Shown piece by piece: positions 13,326 to 25,808 of a stretch of DNA of 64,000 bases (its first letter is position 1; each line of letters begins with the position of its first letter). The translations under genes were made by a program, and so were the position numbers. The notes under the pieces are model-generated. The model was not told the DNA's origin and searched no databases. It saw nothing but the letters and a program-made list of their open reading frames with translations. This stretch comes from Latrodectus hesperus (lineage: Eukaryota; Arthropoda; Arachnida; Araneae; Theridiidae), in contig CM075857.1 in assembly GCA_037975125.1 (NCBI GenBank), positions 41,532,436-41,596,435 of the forward strand. Reading direction: 5' to 3'.

Positions 13326-15370
13326 TGAACGCGCTGTCATCATGTAAAACCATGAGTAAATAATTCAGAATAAAAAATTTCTAACTTTAATTAAGAAATA
13401 CTTCAAAATCTTAAGAAATAGTCTTAGTAAACACTAAATATAAGTTCACATTCCTTAGCTGAAATTTCTGATTTTATTAAATTTATATACATAAGTGAAA
13501 AAAAGTATAACCTAAGTAAAAAAGTTGTATTTAAAAGTATAACACGATTTAAAAGTTTAATTTATTTAAAATTATCTATATAATTCAGATTATTTTAAAG
13601 TAGGTACTTCATTATTTTGTTATTTTATTTGCATTGTAATCTTATGAGATTTTTCTGTATATTATATGCTAGTTAAGCTTTTATTTTTGGTTAAGCTTTT
13701 TATTTATTATGATTAATATTCATATTATTAATTCATAAATTAATATTCCAGGAGGAAATCCAGGATTTTTCACAAAAATTATCCTATTCTTAATTAGAAG
13801 AACTGAAATCTTATAAATAAAAGATACACATTACCAAAATTTTATTAATATAATTGCTTAAGGATTTTAATTATAAAAAGAGTTAATAATTTTTAAGCTA
13901 TCCATCCAATATTACTGAAGTATTGAAGTGATGATTCACACACATTCACAAAAAGTATGAACATTTAATCTGTCAATAATTAATTATAAATTTTAATGTC
14001 ATTTATTGTGTTATTAAATGTAGTTCACTCAAGATTTCATTGGCAAACACTACCGGCGCTCTAGTTTTTGTTTCAAATGTTCATGAGTTTGATTCTTATC
14101 TTGGACAATGATGTTATAGTAGTTCGGAAACCACTTCACACACATTTTATGAATAATTTATAGCTTATTTGTATTTTTTTAACCCTGAGAAACTATATTT
14201 TATTTTTATAAGATTTCTCTTATTTAATATCTATACAACTTACATTTAATATTAAAAAAATACTATAGAACATAAACACACACACATATATATATGTATG
14301 TGTATAAAGTATGTTTTGTGCATTTGTATGATATAGCTCGTAAAAACTACAATTCTATTGAATTTTTTAAAAAAATTGTATGTTGGCTATTATCGGTGCT
14401 GTGAAAGATCGGAATTATTGTATTTTAAATTTTTAATAGAATAAAACATTAATAAGATGGATTATTTCGGAGCAATAAAACTATTTTTTAATATTTTTGT
14501 TAAGAAACAAATACATTGGTATTTATATATTGGTGTGTCTTTCAAGACAAGGAACTTAAACATTTACTTTATATAATTCTTTAATATATATCATGTTAAA
14601 TAAGTTCAATGAAAAATAGAGACACACGTACAAAACGGTAGTAATACAGCCCCAATATAATACGATTAATGAATGAAATTCGATACATTTATCGAATTTT
14701 AATACACGAAAAAATAATCAAAAAATGGTTTATTAAGGTATAATAGTTCAAAAATTTTGCTCTTTAATAATTGACAAAAACACTCATAGAAGCAACATGG
14801 AAATAATGTTCCTATAAAATACGGGAAGAGTGAAATAGTTTTTGTAATTTTTCGGATGGAGATCACTGAAAAAATCTCACCATTTAAAATTGAGAATATT
14901 ACAATTGAAAAAAATCCTTTTTAACAAGTGCAAATAAAATGCTTTTCTCATAAGATATTTAATTATGAATTAATTAAATTATGAACGTATTTAAGTTATT
15001 ATGATAATTGATTAATTTATTATCCTGACATAATTTATTTAACAGTGAAATAGGAATATAGTCATTGCAAGTTATATTTAGCGTAAATCAAAGAAGTTTA
15101 TGAATCACGTGTATTATAAATAGCGATGCGAAATCAGATAGAATTGCACTGTGAATTTATATATATAGTTTTTAGAAACACATAAGAGTGCAATTAGGTA
15201 TTTTAAAATTAGAAAAATTTAATATGATGAAAAGAAGTCTCTGTCTGAGAGTATAAGCTTATTTTTACATTATTAACATAGTCCAAATATGCAATATATA
15301 CTTGAAGAGCCTTTAAACACATGCCATCTATGTGGCTATAATCAACGTGATATCAAAGTATCTTCGAAAG
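13326..15370. other. AT-rich non-coding DNA
   Basis: No coding signature. A short CA/TA microsatellite lies near 14276-14300. Confidence 0.55.
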
Positions 15371-15450
15371 GGTTCACCATCATAATTGGGTGGTGAGAGC
15401 ATTTTTTTTCAGAACATGGAGTCATAGGTTCGATCCCATCCACTCTCTCA
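15371..15450 (+). repeat. possible tRNA-related SINE relic
   Basis: A GGTTCGATCCC B-box-like motif (about 15428-15438) lies about 40 nt after GGTGAGAGCA, which could be a degenerate A box. No acceptor stem pairs. The flanks show no clear ends. Confidence 0.4.
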
Positions 15451-18400
15451 ACAAGAAAAGAAAGGTTTCGTTTTTAGTCTTAGCGTGTCCATCTTTCTAA
15501 TCTTCAACTTGGAATTTTATAGGTTTTCCCTTATATTAGTGACAAAATAAAGTTACGCTCCCGATAAAATCAGATTTGGCTCTGCACTGTTTAATGGACG
15601 GGATAATGTATATGGATGTTTGAACTTTATTCTAAAAGAAAATATAGTAAACTAAATTTCATTCTATTAGAAAAAATTCACATTTGCACAACATTCCACT
15701 TATATATCACTGCCTAACAGGATTTTTGCTTTTACACGTTCAAAAATAAATGTAGCTTAAAATATCCGTGGAAGGAATGATGCTGTTACTGAAAATATAT
15801 TAATATATTCTAAAATATATCTATCCATTCAGGGATCATTCAAATATAATTTGAGATATTTTTAAATCATCACATTGCAAAAATAAATAAATAAATAAAT
15901 AATTAATTAAATAAAATACATGTTCTTTCCATCATTAGGATAACACTAATTTAATAAATAATTGCAATTTAAGAGCAATTAATATTATGTAAACATGTTT
16001 ATCTTGAACAATACGTATTAAACGTGTTTCTTAACCTATGAAGGAAGAATTGAGATTCTAACCATGTATAAAGCTTAAGAAATATTTAATAAGAAAACGT
16101 TAAATTTTGAACAAAGAATAAAATTAATTCACAAAATAAAAGAGTCATTATACTGATGATTTTTAATTTGTACAGAAATGAATAATTATTTTAATTGTTT
16201 AAACAATAGTATCATTTTCATTACATCAGAAATGACAAATGAAATTAAAAATTAAGTCATTGCAATATTTACCAGATGTAATTTCTATATTTGAAGCAAC
16301 AGAATTGCCTAAAAATATTTAAATAATTACTATCCCCCTCCCCATGAATAGTGAAGAATATTAGTCATAATATTCAGTCCTATCATTTAAACTCTTTAGA
16401 ACTTTGTAATCGAATGAGTTGAGTGATGAAATTTTTTTAGTATATTTATTTTTGTAAAATTTATTTCTGTATTTTCCTAACTAATTATTTCCCAATTATT
16501 TCTGTATTGTGTATAGTGTAGAAAGAAGGATTAATACAAAAAGCTGTTCAAAATTAATCTGGTACTGACAAATTTAAAAATTAAAGTAATATTAGAAATT
16601 GAAATTAAAAAAAACTTTATTATATAAGTAAGATTATTAAAATCCGTTTTAATTAATTTATTTATTTAAAAATTAATGCCAGAAAAATTACTTTGAAAAT
16701 ATCTATAGATTAATTATTTACAGTTAAGTTTGTACATTATGATACATAAAAAATGCGTGCAACTTGATAGTGTTCGATTGTTCCGTTAAGAATAATTTAT
16801 TCCATTATGTTATTTTACCCAAATAAGAAAACATAAAAAAAGAAGAGATTGACGTCTACCATATGTGATCACACTGGTTTTGGTTTTAATTCATTATTTT
16901 CATTATTAATATTTTCAATATTTGATGTTAAAGGAGTTATTATATTTGGTGATCAGAATATGTTTCAATACATATTTTAATAATTGCATATAATATCGAG
17001 TACAGTAAAAAAATTGGAGAATTTAATTTACTGCAACTTCTAAGAAATTTCCAGAGGGTATTAGTATTTTCTTAGTTTTCTCTAACAAATTTCGTTAATA
17101 CATATTGTAAATAAAGTAGAAAGAAAACACTAAAATTTACTGTTAATTTTCCAAAGTTTCTGAGAAATCTCATTGTCAAACTTTAGTGCTCATTAATTTG
17201 TTATAAGTATTGGAATCTTAATCAATCAATGTAAAATGTTTCTTTTAAGCTTATTGGTTAGATAATAATCAGGTAGGAATTCAAATTTTCTTAAAAACAA
17301 AAATAATGGAACTATTTGAGATATGGTATATAATAATAACCCTGTAACGTAATGTTATATATGTATTGTATATATATTATAAAATGATGTGATTCGTAAT
17401 AAATTTCTAAGATACATTTTTGCAAAATCTGGTTTTACCGAGAAAATAATAAAGTATAGGTTAAAATTTAAACCTTTAATATTTTTCATTTGTGTAGTAC
17501 ATAATCAATGTGATGATTTAGATTAACATTATTATAAACCCATATTTTAAAAATGATTCCCAATGAAATTTGTAATGTATATATAATAATAGTATTAATT
17601 TGCATCAAAATATATAAAAAAGCTAATAAAATTATAAATATATATGAAGCAAAAAATTTTTAAATTAATATAAATTTTGTTTACATTAAATAAACTAATA
17701 TTGAAAATAAGAAATTATATTTATCTGTGAGCATTTAAAAGAATTATTTTGTTTTAAATTTTTTTCTTTAACGACTTTTCCTAATAAGTTTCGGTTTCCA
17801 TTAAGTTACACTCTCTATTTCCTTTAAAAGATGAAACACTGCTTTTAACAGCTACACTTGACCACGCCTATCTAAATGCTTATCTCATAGGTTTACTATA
17901 CATCGATATAGGCAGAGAATACGGCAATGAATACGCCAATAGTTCACCTTGGCGAAGAATACTTCCGAGCAGATCCGCTTGCGGAAATATCTTAATAAAA
18001 AATAAGCTTACATCAAGAACAGAACAAAATATATTTTGGATTTGCTATATTTACTGCATCACGACCTACCTATTTGCTTGCTTACATTTGTTTGCTTGTT
18101 TATTTTTTTCTTGTTGAATTATTTGCTGTAAAAGTTTCAGAAATTTCCTGTCAATCAACCTTTATTTGAACCCCAGGTAATACCAGAAAGTCTCCTCAAA
18201 AGCCATAATCTATAAATTATAAAACTTCTTTCCTTTCTAATGATTTTATAGTATACTTAACTTACTGGTATTTGTCTAGAAAAAGAATAAAAAATTATTT
18301 AAATAATAAAAAATGGAGTCTCCCTCTGCATTAAACTTAGTAATTCACTTTATTATATTTATCAGTAACACACACAATCTCAGTTTATATGAGATATAAT

Positions 18401-19823
18401 AAAGATATAAGCTGAAAACCAATGTAAATGCTATGAAAGATGTATCATTAAAAGATTTTATCTAAGATACATCCTTTAACAAAAATACATTTTTCAACAA
18501 ATTTTAAATCAAATTATCAATTTTCTAGACCAGTTCCATTGCCATATTTCAAAATATAAAAGAAATTACTCTGTAGGAAATTTGATACCAAAAACAATGT
18601 GTCTGTCTACAACTTTTTATAGAAATTTTCATTTTTCTTCATTAAATTTATAATTTTCTGATTGAATGGAAAAATAAAATGCAGGATTTTTAGCTCAGCA
18701 AAATGTCTTTGCACAATAGGAATACTAGTGAAATTCAAACAAATGAAGCATATGAATAGCCAGCTCCTTATCTTGGTAAAATTTTCTAATCTTATAGAAA
18801 TATTTTTTAAAAAAAATATTCATCCTTATTCATTATTTCTAAAGGCTTTATCAACATGTTGAGAATTTTAACTAAATACTTTCAATTGTTATCAAGAAAG
18901 CATTCTGACCATCTTGCATATACTGATACTTCATACACATACTTAAAAAAAATTTTAAATGTACAAAATTTGATAAAATTTATTCATTTCTTTTTACCTA
19001 GGATACATTTTATTATTTATATTTATTTAATAAATTATATTTATCATTTATTTAACATAACATTTAACTTATTTTACTGATTTATTAAGTAAAAATGGTT
19101 TAATTTTTATTAAAAAAAAACTTATCAAATATGAAATGCTGGTCATTTTATTAATAATATTTTATGGAGTAAAAAGGGAATTATAGTTATTGAATGTGAC
19201 AATTATTTCAAAACCATTGTTAATAACTATTTTTCAAATATCACTCAGTAGAGTTATTTAATAACGAAGTCAAAATATTGTGATTTTAAGATCAAATAAT
19301 CAATTTATTCTAAATTACAGATTATCATTTTTTAACTATTATATATTAACCATTTTTTACTATTCAGTAATACACTGAGATTAAAGGAAAGTTTTTAAAA
19401 TAACACAAATATTATTCTTAATAGCTTTTATTTTATAATTATTGAATAAGATAATCTCTTGCTCATCATTTTTTGAAATAACTTAATTGAGTATTGTGGA
19501 TATAAATTTAATGTGAATTTTTGCATCATATTATTTCCAAATTGTTTTAAATTTAAAATAATTTTCTCGTCCACATAATATTTAATTATCACTAATAATT
19601 ATTAAGTTTATTTTAATTTTATTTTATTAATTTGAAAGATGATATGAAATTTATTGATATATATATTTTGATATATTAACTATTATCAGTAAATTTTTTC
19701 ATTAAATTTTATCATAATTTTTTTCTAAAAAGAATCTGATTCTTCTTTGTAACAAGTTTCTTTATATTTACAAATTCTGCTTTTGCTTATGTATATAATT
19801 ATTTTAATTACTTATTTTCCCAG
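15451..19823. other. AT-rich DNA upstream of, or intronic to, the RNase H2 gene
   Basis: I see no coding exon. An upstream exon for the N-terminal part of RNase H2 subunit A would be expected 5' of 19824, but no segment encoding its glycine-rich active-site start was found. A slightly GC-richer patch lies at 17840-17990 and has no recognised identity. Confidence 0.4.
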
Positions 19824-19950
19824 ATTCAAAAACTCTTACTGAGGAGAAAAGAGAAAATCTGTTTGACTTAATTGATGAAGCAAAGGATATGATGGGATGG
19901 ATTTTGGAAATTCATTCGCCAACGGTCATCAGTAATATTATCCTGAGAAG
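19824..19950 (+). CDS. RNASEH2A: RNase H2 catalytic subunit, internal exon
   Basis: This exon encodes part of ribonuclease H2 subunit A, the nuclear catalytic subunit that removes ribonucleotides embedded in DNA and RNA primers. It is bounded by a pyrimidine-rich acceptor ending CCCAG and a donor GTAATT. One base from the previous exon completes the first codon and two bases are left at the end (phase 1 in, phase 2 out). The translation starts DSKTLTEEKRENLFD and ends GWILEIHSPTVISNIILRR. The DSKxLxxxxRE block followed by the SP-IS block is the family hallmark. There are no stops or frame breaks, so it looks functional. The exon partners with the segment at 24784-24907. Confidence 0.85.
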
Positions 19951-20436
19951 GTAATTTAATAGTGAATGAGTTTAGTATGAAGGATTGCTCTTAAATAATT
20001 TTAATTTATATATAATTAGAATCTTATATTTGTTGATTTAAGGCTTTTAATTCATTTAAGTATACAAATGGTAATGGATTTGAAAAGTTTAAATTTTTTG
20101 TTTATGTATGTTGATTATTTTCTTTTTTGTTGGTATTTTGGGAAATTCCTATGAGCCTGTAGGAGTTTCGCACAATTTTCTATTTTTGTGCTAAGCACTG
20201 TATAGTTATCTCACAAACCTAAATTATGTCACTTTGTGCAATATTCAGTCTTCAAAATCTTGATCACACACAAACTTATCACAATCTTGCACTATTTTCA
20301 GTTTCAAATATGCAAGTTTTAAGTATTCCATTTTAATTACTTACTACAGAAATATTACAAAACTAATAATTAGAAACTAATTAATTAATTTCACAAATTT
20401 TACATTATATTTAATATTTTATTAAAATTACGTATT

Positions 20437-20437
<1 letters not shown>

Positions 20438-20474
<37 letters not shown>
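20438..20474. repeat. (AT)n microsatellite
   Basis: Uninterrupted AT dinucleotide run. Confidence 0.95.
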
Positions 20475-20476
<2 letters not shown>

Positions 20477-22884
20477 ATTATAAAAATCAGTGCTACTATT
20501 CTTACTCAGTGAATACAAAACCAATTTTTATAATTATCATTTTTCAATTAATCAAAAAAATTACTAAAATTTTATAAATACTTTGTCTATAATAATGCCA
20601 AGCATGGGAGACAACTCTGGGCAATAAAATTAAATTTATGACATAAATAATACATATTTTAATGAAAACTTAAGTTTTAATTAATTGAGTAATGATGCCC
20701 TCTTTAAAAAACATGAGTATAAAGACAATCTATCAGGGAGATAACCAGGCAATAAAGTTAACAAATAATATACATTTTTATGAAAACTCAAGTTTTTCAA
20801 ATTAATAAGCATTGCAATTCATAGTAAATTTAAATACATATGTGTCAAATATTTGTTATTATATTTAAAGACTTACTTAAATTTTTAAATACAACATCAA
20901 TTTCAATTAATAATATCAGAAAATCATTTAAGTTTAGCAGTTCTAATGATGCTTTAAAGCTGAAAATATATTTAGTTTCTTTTATCGCTTTTCAAATCCC
21001 TAGAAAATCATTGAATTTGGTCCTTGATCTTGAAAATAACCTTTAAATTTCCTTTTCTTTCAATATTGCAGCATGAAGAAGGCAGTATCATAGATAATGA
21101 AAAATGTTAATCTTTATAAAAGCAATAACATTACTTTTTTGATATTTTTAGAATTTTTAAGATGCTTTATGCCCTTTAACAAAATCATTAGTAGCATGTA
21201 TTATGATATGTTCAGTATTTGTGAAAAATGGGCATTGCTAGAAAAATTTCTCTTAAAAATATTAAGAAATTAACTGAACTCTAAAAAAATGTTAACTCAA
21301 CAATAAGTTTAATACTTTTTCATTTCATTTAAAATCTACTGAATGAAGTAATTAGTGAAAGCCAATTAAAAAAATAACTAAGTATTTAAAAATATTACAT
21401 ATTTTTAAATAAATTTATGTTGACTAGGTAATAAAATAAATAATTTTCTCTTGCCTATTTTGCTGAAATATCAATGGATTATTCTCTAAAAATGTTCTTT
21501 TCCTATTTTTTAAAAGCCTTTTTTAAAAACTTTGTGGATTTATCAATCATATTGCTGACTGATAGATATTTCATTCAAGCATGCTTTATTCTGGTGATCA
21601 AAACCACATTTTAGTTAACTATCAATTTCATTAAATATATGAATTCAGTTATGTTATTGTCGTTTTATGCTAAGCTTAAATTTAGCCTGTTAATAAAATG
21701 TTTTAAAAAATAAATACTGCATTAAAAATAAAAATATTCAGTTAAATGGAAAATTTTAAAATTGTATTCATTTTAAAAAAAATTACACATTTGTTTTCTT
21801 ATTTCCCTCAAAGTAATTAAAAAAGATACTGATAAAAAATTATCTATGTATGCACAATTTCCTGCTTTTTTAGAATTTCTACTTTTATTTCTAAAATGTT
21901 TCTTTATCCCCAAGTATTTTCGCTTAATATATTTACTTAGTTTAATGTTTGTTGCATTAATTTAAAGATTTCCAAGTTAATTAAATTTTTCTTATACAAC
22001 TCTTTTTTTTTTCATCCAAAATATAATCAATTATGCTTTAAATGAATTTTTTTTATCAGAGTTATATATATAATAGTTTAAATGATTTTACACATTAATG
22101 TTTATACATGATTACTTTGAAACAACAGCAAGCTAAGAATTAAATTAATTGCTCTCAACTTGATTTTAACATTTGATTCTTGATTATGATCTTAAAGCAT
22201 TTATTTTCAGGGACATTCAAGTTTTGTTTATATTTGCTTTACTTGCAAAGAAAAGACAATCATTTTCAACATTTGTCACAAAAATACCTTTTGTATGTCC
22301 ACAAACACTATTTTGTCACTGCTAATTTACTTTTTGGATAGCTACAACAGCTTACAAAATGGTAATGATAGAAAAAAGTTTCAAAAGAAGGGATGACTTG
22401 TATAGGGAAATTTTTCTTGGAATTGGGTATTTGTTACTTATTTAATTTATTAAAAATTTTTTTGTTACTTATTTATTTTTTGTAAGAATTTAATTTTTAT
22501 CTTTTGTCTGTCTAAGTTTCAAGATTGTATTGATGAGAAATTTAATCCCATTAAAGATAGAATAGATTCTTTTTATTTTAACTTTCTCTCAAATATTGTA
22601 TATTATATTGACTATTGACTATAAATATATATTGACTTATTATTGAATTTTATGGAAAGTAATTAATTTGTTTTTACTGCTTTCACATAGTTAAGTATCT
22701 CATGAACATGGATTTTCTATGAATAAAAATTTCATGGTAGAAAATTTAAATAATTAATTAGTTATGTATTAGTGTAGCATTGATGATTACGTACAAAAAG
22801 TTTCAACATTATAATAATTAGGAAAGGCCTACTTGGTTTTACTGTTGGTGCCAGACAAAAGTATAAATTATACTTAAGTGGATT

Positions 22885-23290
22885 AAAACAAAAAAAAAAG
22901 CAGCTGATAACAGTAAAAAGCAATTGAAAATTAAAGAGCACTTTTTGAAAAAAAATGATGAACTGAAAATCAAAATGAATCGTTTGGGAGATTACATTTA
23001 TGAACTTGAAAAATCTACAATAGGAACTGCTGAGAAAACTTGTAAATTAACATTAATTGCACAATCAAGCAGGTGTCACTGTGGTGCTTTAGAGAAGAAA
23101 CAGTTATTATTCAGCATTAATAGTGAATTAAGCAAACATTTAAAAAAATAGAAAGTTAGCAATATTGTGCACATATAAATAGCCCAGAAATGTTAAAATA
23201 TACTGAACGATTAAAGAAATAGGAAAGTCTTATGTATGAATGTGAAACTATCATTTTTAAAGTAAACAGAAGAAAATTTACTTTTATTAA
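22885..23290 (+). pseudogene. coiled-coil protein relic of unknown family
   Basis: An open frame starting about 22895 and ending at a stop at 23149 encodes a Lys/Glu/Leu-rich, heptad-like segment (for example HFLKKNDELKIKMNRLGDY). After the stop the same style of sequence continues in another frame, with a run beginning NSPEMLKYTERLKK, and is broken again. That pattern suits a broken exon or a processed pseudogene of a coiled-coil protein. I do not recognise the family, and no splice sites or poly(A) tail settle its origin. Confidence 0.35.
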
Positions 23291-23814
23291 ATAATAACTG
23301 AGAAAAATGTCCTGGAAACTTTATCTCATAGTTGTATTCGTTTTGAGTAAGAATATTTATATTTGAAAAGAGGTTATATACATCTTAAATTATTCAATAA
23401 ACTAATGTATAGAAATCTAATTAATATATTTAAAAATTCTGAAATTACCCTTTATTTTATACAATGTGTAATTCAGTCATGTAAAGGATCATGATTATTT
23501 TAATAAAAAATTTTGTATAATAGATGTAAGTTTATTGAAGGAATCATTAAATATAATTCTAACTTAAATAAAAATATATTCTCATTAATTTTTGCATATT
23601 ATTTACAAATATAGTTGGAAAATATTGCATATACATAATTATATGCATATTTGGTTAAGAACAGATTTTAAAATATTAAAAAAAATTATTTGACATGGAT
23701 GTTGATACCTCCTGGAAATTTATGATTTGAGTTCTGGAATTTGGTACTTTAAAATATATAGGAACCTTGTAAATATATTAATTTGGTACATGTCAGTTAA
23801 AATTAAACTGTTGC

Positions 23815-23875
23815 TTCCAGGCTAATTAGCCTTATGTGCTAAAAATGACTGTTGAGTAACAGACAAACCAAATCG
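23815..23875 (+). repeat. SINE family 1, 3' end only
   Basis: The stretch matches the last third of the SINE at 25631-25808: GGCTAATTAGCC, then a TATGTGC/CATGTGC block, then GACTGTTGAGTAACAGACAA and a CAAACC-type tail. This is typical of a 5'-truncated retroposon copy. Confidence 0.75.
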
Positions 23876-24783
23876 ATATGTAGGTTAAAATACATCTTTT
23901 TCTAATTTGAATATCATATAATAATATAATCATAAATGTTTCTGAGGTTTTGATTTCATTTTGTAACAAAACTTCAAGTATCATATTATTTGTTTTAGCT
24001 ATATATTTTATTTTATTCTATTGATTTGCTATTTCTGCATCAAATTTCTTGCTTATAATTTTATCATAATTCCTATAATTGTTATTTTTAATATTTAATT
24101 TTCCAATAATTATTTTTTCATATTTTTAAACTTGTTAAATAAAATGAGATGAATTTAGGCTATTTTTTCTTATATATCTTTTGTATCTATTAGGAATTCT
24201 TTAAATAAAATGCACATAAAGATAAAGGTTTAAAATTTTTCTAGGTTAACTATTTTTAATTAAAATAATATATATAATCTTAAATACAAAACTCAAGTTG
24301 TTTCTTGCAATTTATTAAAAAAATATGTCTACAAAGGGATCTTATTTTAAAAGAAAAAAATGAGTGGATTGAGTACATTTTATTTTCAAGCAAAAAATTG
24401 TAATAAAACTTGTATGTAATAAATTTGGATCTCAAATAATTTTTATTATTTAGTAAATCAATGCATTTTGAAATTATTGAATGAATTTTGGTAGAAAGTC
24501 AATCATATTTGTAAGTTTTAAAATACTTTCAACTTTTTAAAGGTGATAAATATAGTATAATTTGAATAGTGAATCTGAAATATACCAAAATTCTCTATGA
24601 AAGACTTAAATAAAATTAAATTTAGTTCTTTTTTCTAATTTTGTTATGAATAAATAGTTCTTTTTAAAATTATTAAAATATTGTTAATACTTTTAAAAAT
24701 TAAAATGAGTCATTAAATGTGTGGATTTTTGAATGTACTACCCTTAAAGGAATTGATCTGTTATAAAATATTTCTTTCTGTAG

Positions 24784-24907
24784 ATCCTGTGACAAAGAAG
24801 TTTTTATCAGATAATATAGATCTTGTATTTGGTTTTCCTCAAATTGTACGATTTAGTTGGTCTACTGTTGGAAAAATTTTGAAAAACAGTGTTGTTCCTA
24901 TTCAATG
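24784..24907 (+). CDS. RNASEH2A: RNase H2 catalytic subunit, downstream exon
   Basis: The exon is bounded by an acceptor ending TGTAG and a donor GTATTA, with phase 1 at the start and phase 2 at the end. It encodes a segment starting DPVTKKFLSDNIDLVFGFPQ, followed by IVRFSWSTVGKIL. This is the conserved C-terminal region of RNase H2 subunit A, where a DP-K-(F/W)L motif leads into VFGFPQ-VRFSW. There are no stops. It ends just after the Trp-type codon that precedes the variable tail, so a further terminal exon is expected. A candidate acceptor at about 28799 would add only a few codons before a stop; that is a weak guess. Confidence 0.85.
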
Positions 24908-25630
24908 GTATTATCATTGCCATATTTTTTAAAACACAATTGCATTACAAATACCAATTAATATAATTTGATTAATATGCAAGCTAAACAAAATAAATTA
25001 TACCTGTATGCCTTAACATTAATATAAATTGTTGAATTCAGCTTGAATTTTATTGTTAAATTTTTGAAATTTATTTGGCATATACTTATCTTAATATAAA
25101 GCTCATCAAAAGGTTTGATTATTTAAAATTTAATGATGCATATCTAATTATATACAATTATGTGACACTGAAATGTAACACCCAAATGGAGTGCTCAGAG
25201 AATTATGCAAATTTCAGTGTAGGTACACCTCACTAAGATATGTAAATGATGTTAAATATACAACTCTCCAGCCAACATTGAATAAGATATAAAAGAAGAA
25301 ATTTTAGAATGTGCAATTTCGCTATCGTTATTTCTGTTGTAGAAAATATATTTAGAAATTTTACTCTTGTTTAAGAATATACATAATAGCAAAAAATGAA
25401 ACTATCTTCAATGAAGCCAGCTTCTGAGACAGATTATTTTACTTAAGAGCATATTTATCAGACTAAACACAAGTTACTCCACCAAATATACTACAGATCT
25501 GAACTGACACATACTTAGAAGCTTCTACAATATATTGGTTATGGAAAAAATGATTAGAACAGAATGTGATGTGTTTGAGGAATGTTCAAATTTAGTGCTA
25601 CGTGAATGGCAAAAGCACACATAGATCAAT
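24908..25630. other. AT-rich DNA, possibly 3' intron
   Basis: No coding exon recognised. A patch at about 25165-25240 is slightly GC-richer and could be the end of an old DNA transposon, but I could not support that. Confidence 0.4.
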
Positions 25631-25808
25631 ACATCTGCTGGCAGCCGAAAGGTTAGCGCTCTTACCTTCGGTTCAACAGTTCGTAGGTTCGAATCCCACC
25701 TTGGGCCTGGATGTTTGTCGTGGTTCAGAATCCACTTTAAACCGTATGTCCTGGTCTAATTAGCCCTCATGTTCAAAAAGTGACCGTTGAGCAACAAACA
25801 AACCAAAG
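25631..25808 (+). repeat. tRNA-derived SINE, family 1
   Basis: The element opens with GCTGGCAGCCGAAAGGTTAG, which holds an A-box-like segment, then a B box GGTTCGAATCC, a body with GAATCCACTTTAAACC and TCTAATTAGCCCTCATG, and ends in a GACCGTTGAGCAAC block with a CAAACAAACC tail. It is roughly 90% similar to the copy at 31900-32083. No clear target duplication is visible here. Confidence 0.9.

Larger units (their letters stand above)
19951..24783 (+). other. intron(s) of the RNase H2 gene
   Basis: AT-rich DNA between two recognisable RNASEH2A exons. It should also contain the exon or exons for the central part of the protein, which I could not find on the plus strand. It holds an (AT)n run, a frameshifted coiled-coil coding relic and a SINE 3' end, listed separately. 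Confidence 0.6.

Noticed and set aside
25150..25630. Tc1 transposon 5' region
   Set aside because: Some wording near 25165-25240 recalled DNA transposon ends, but no transposase block or inverted repeat could be found.
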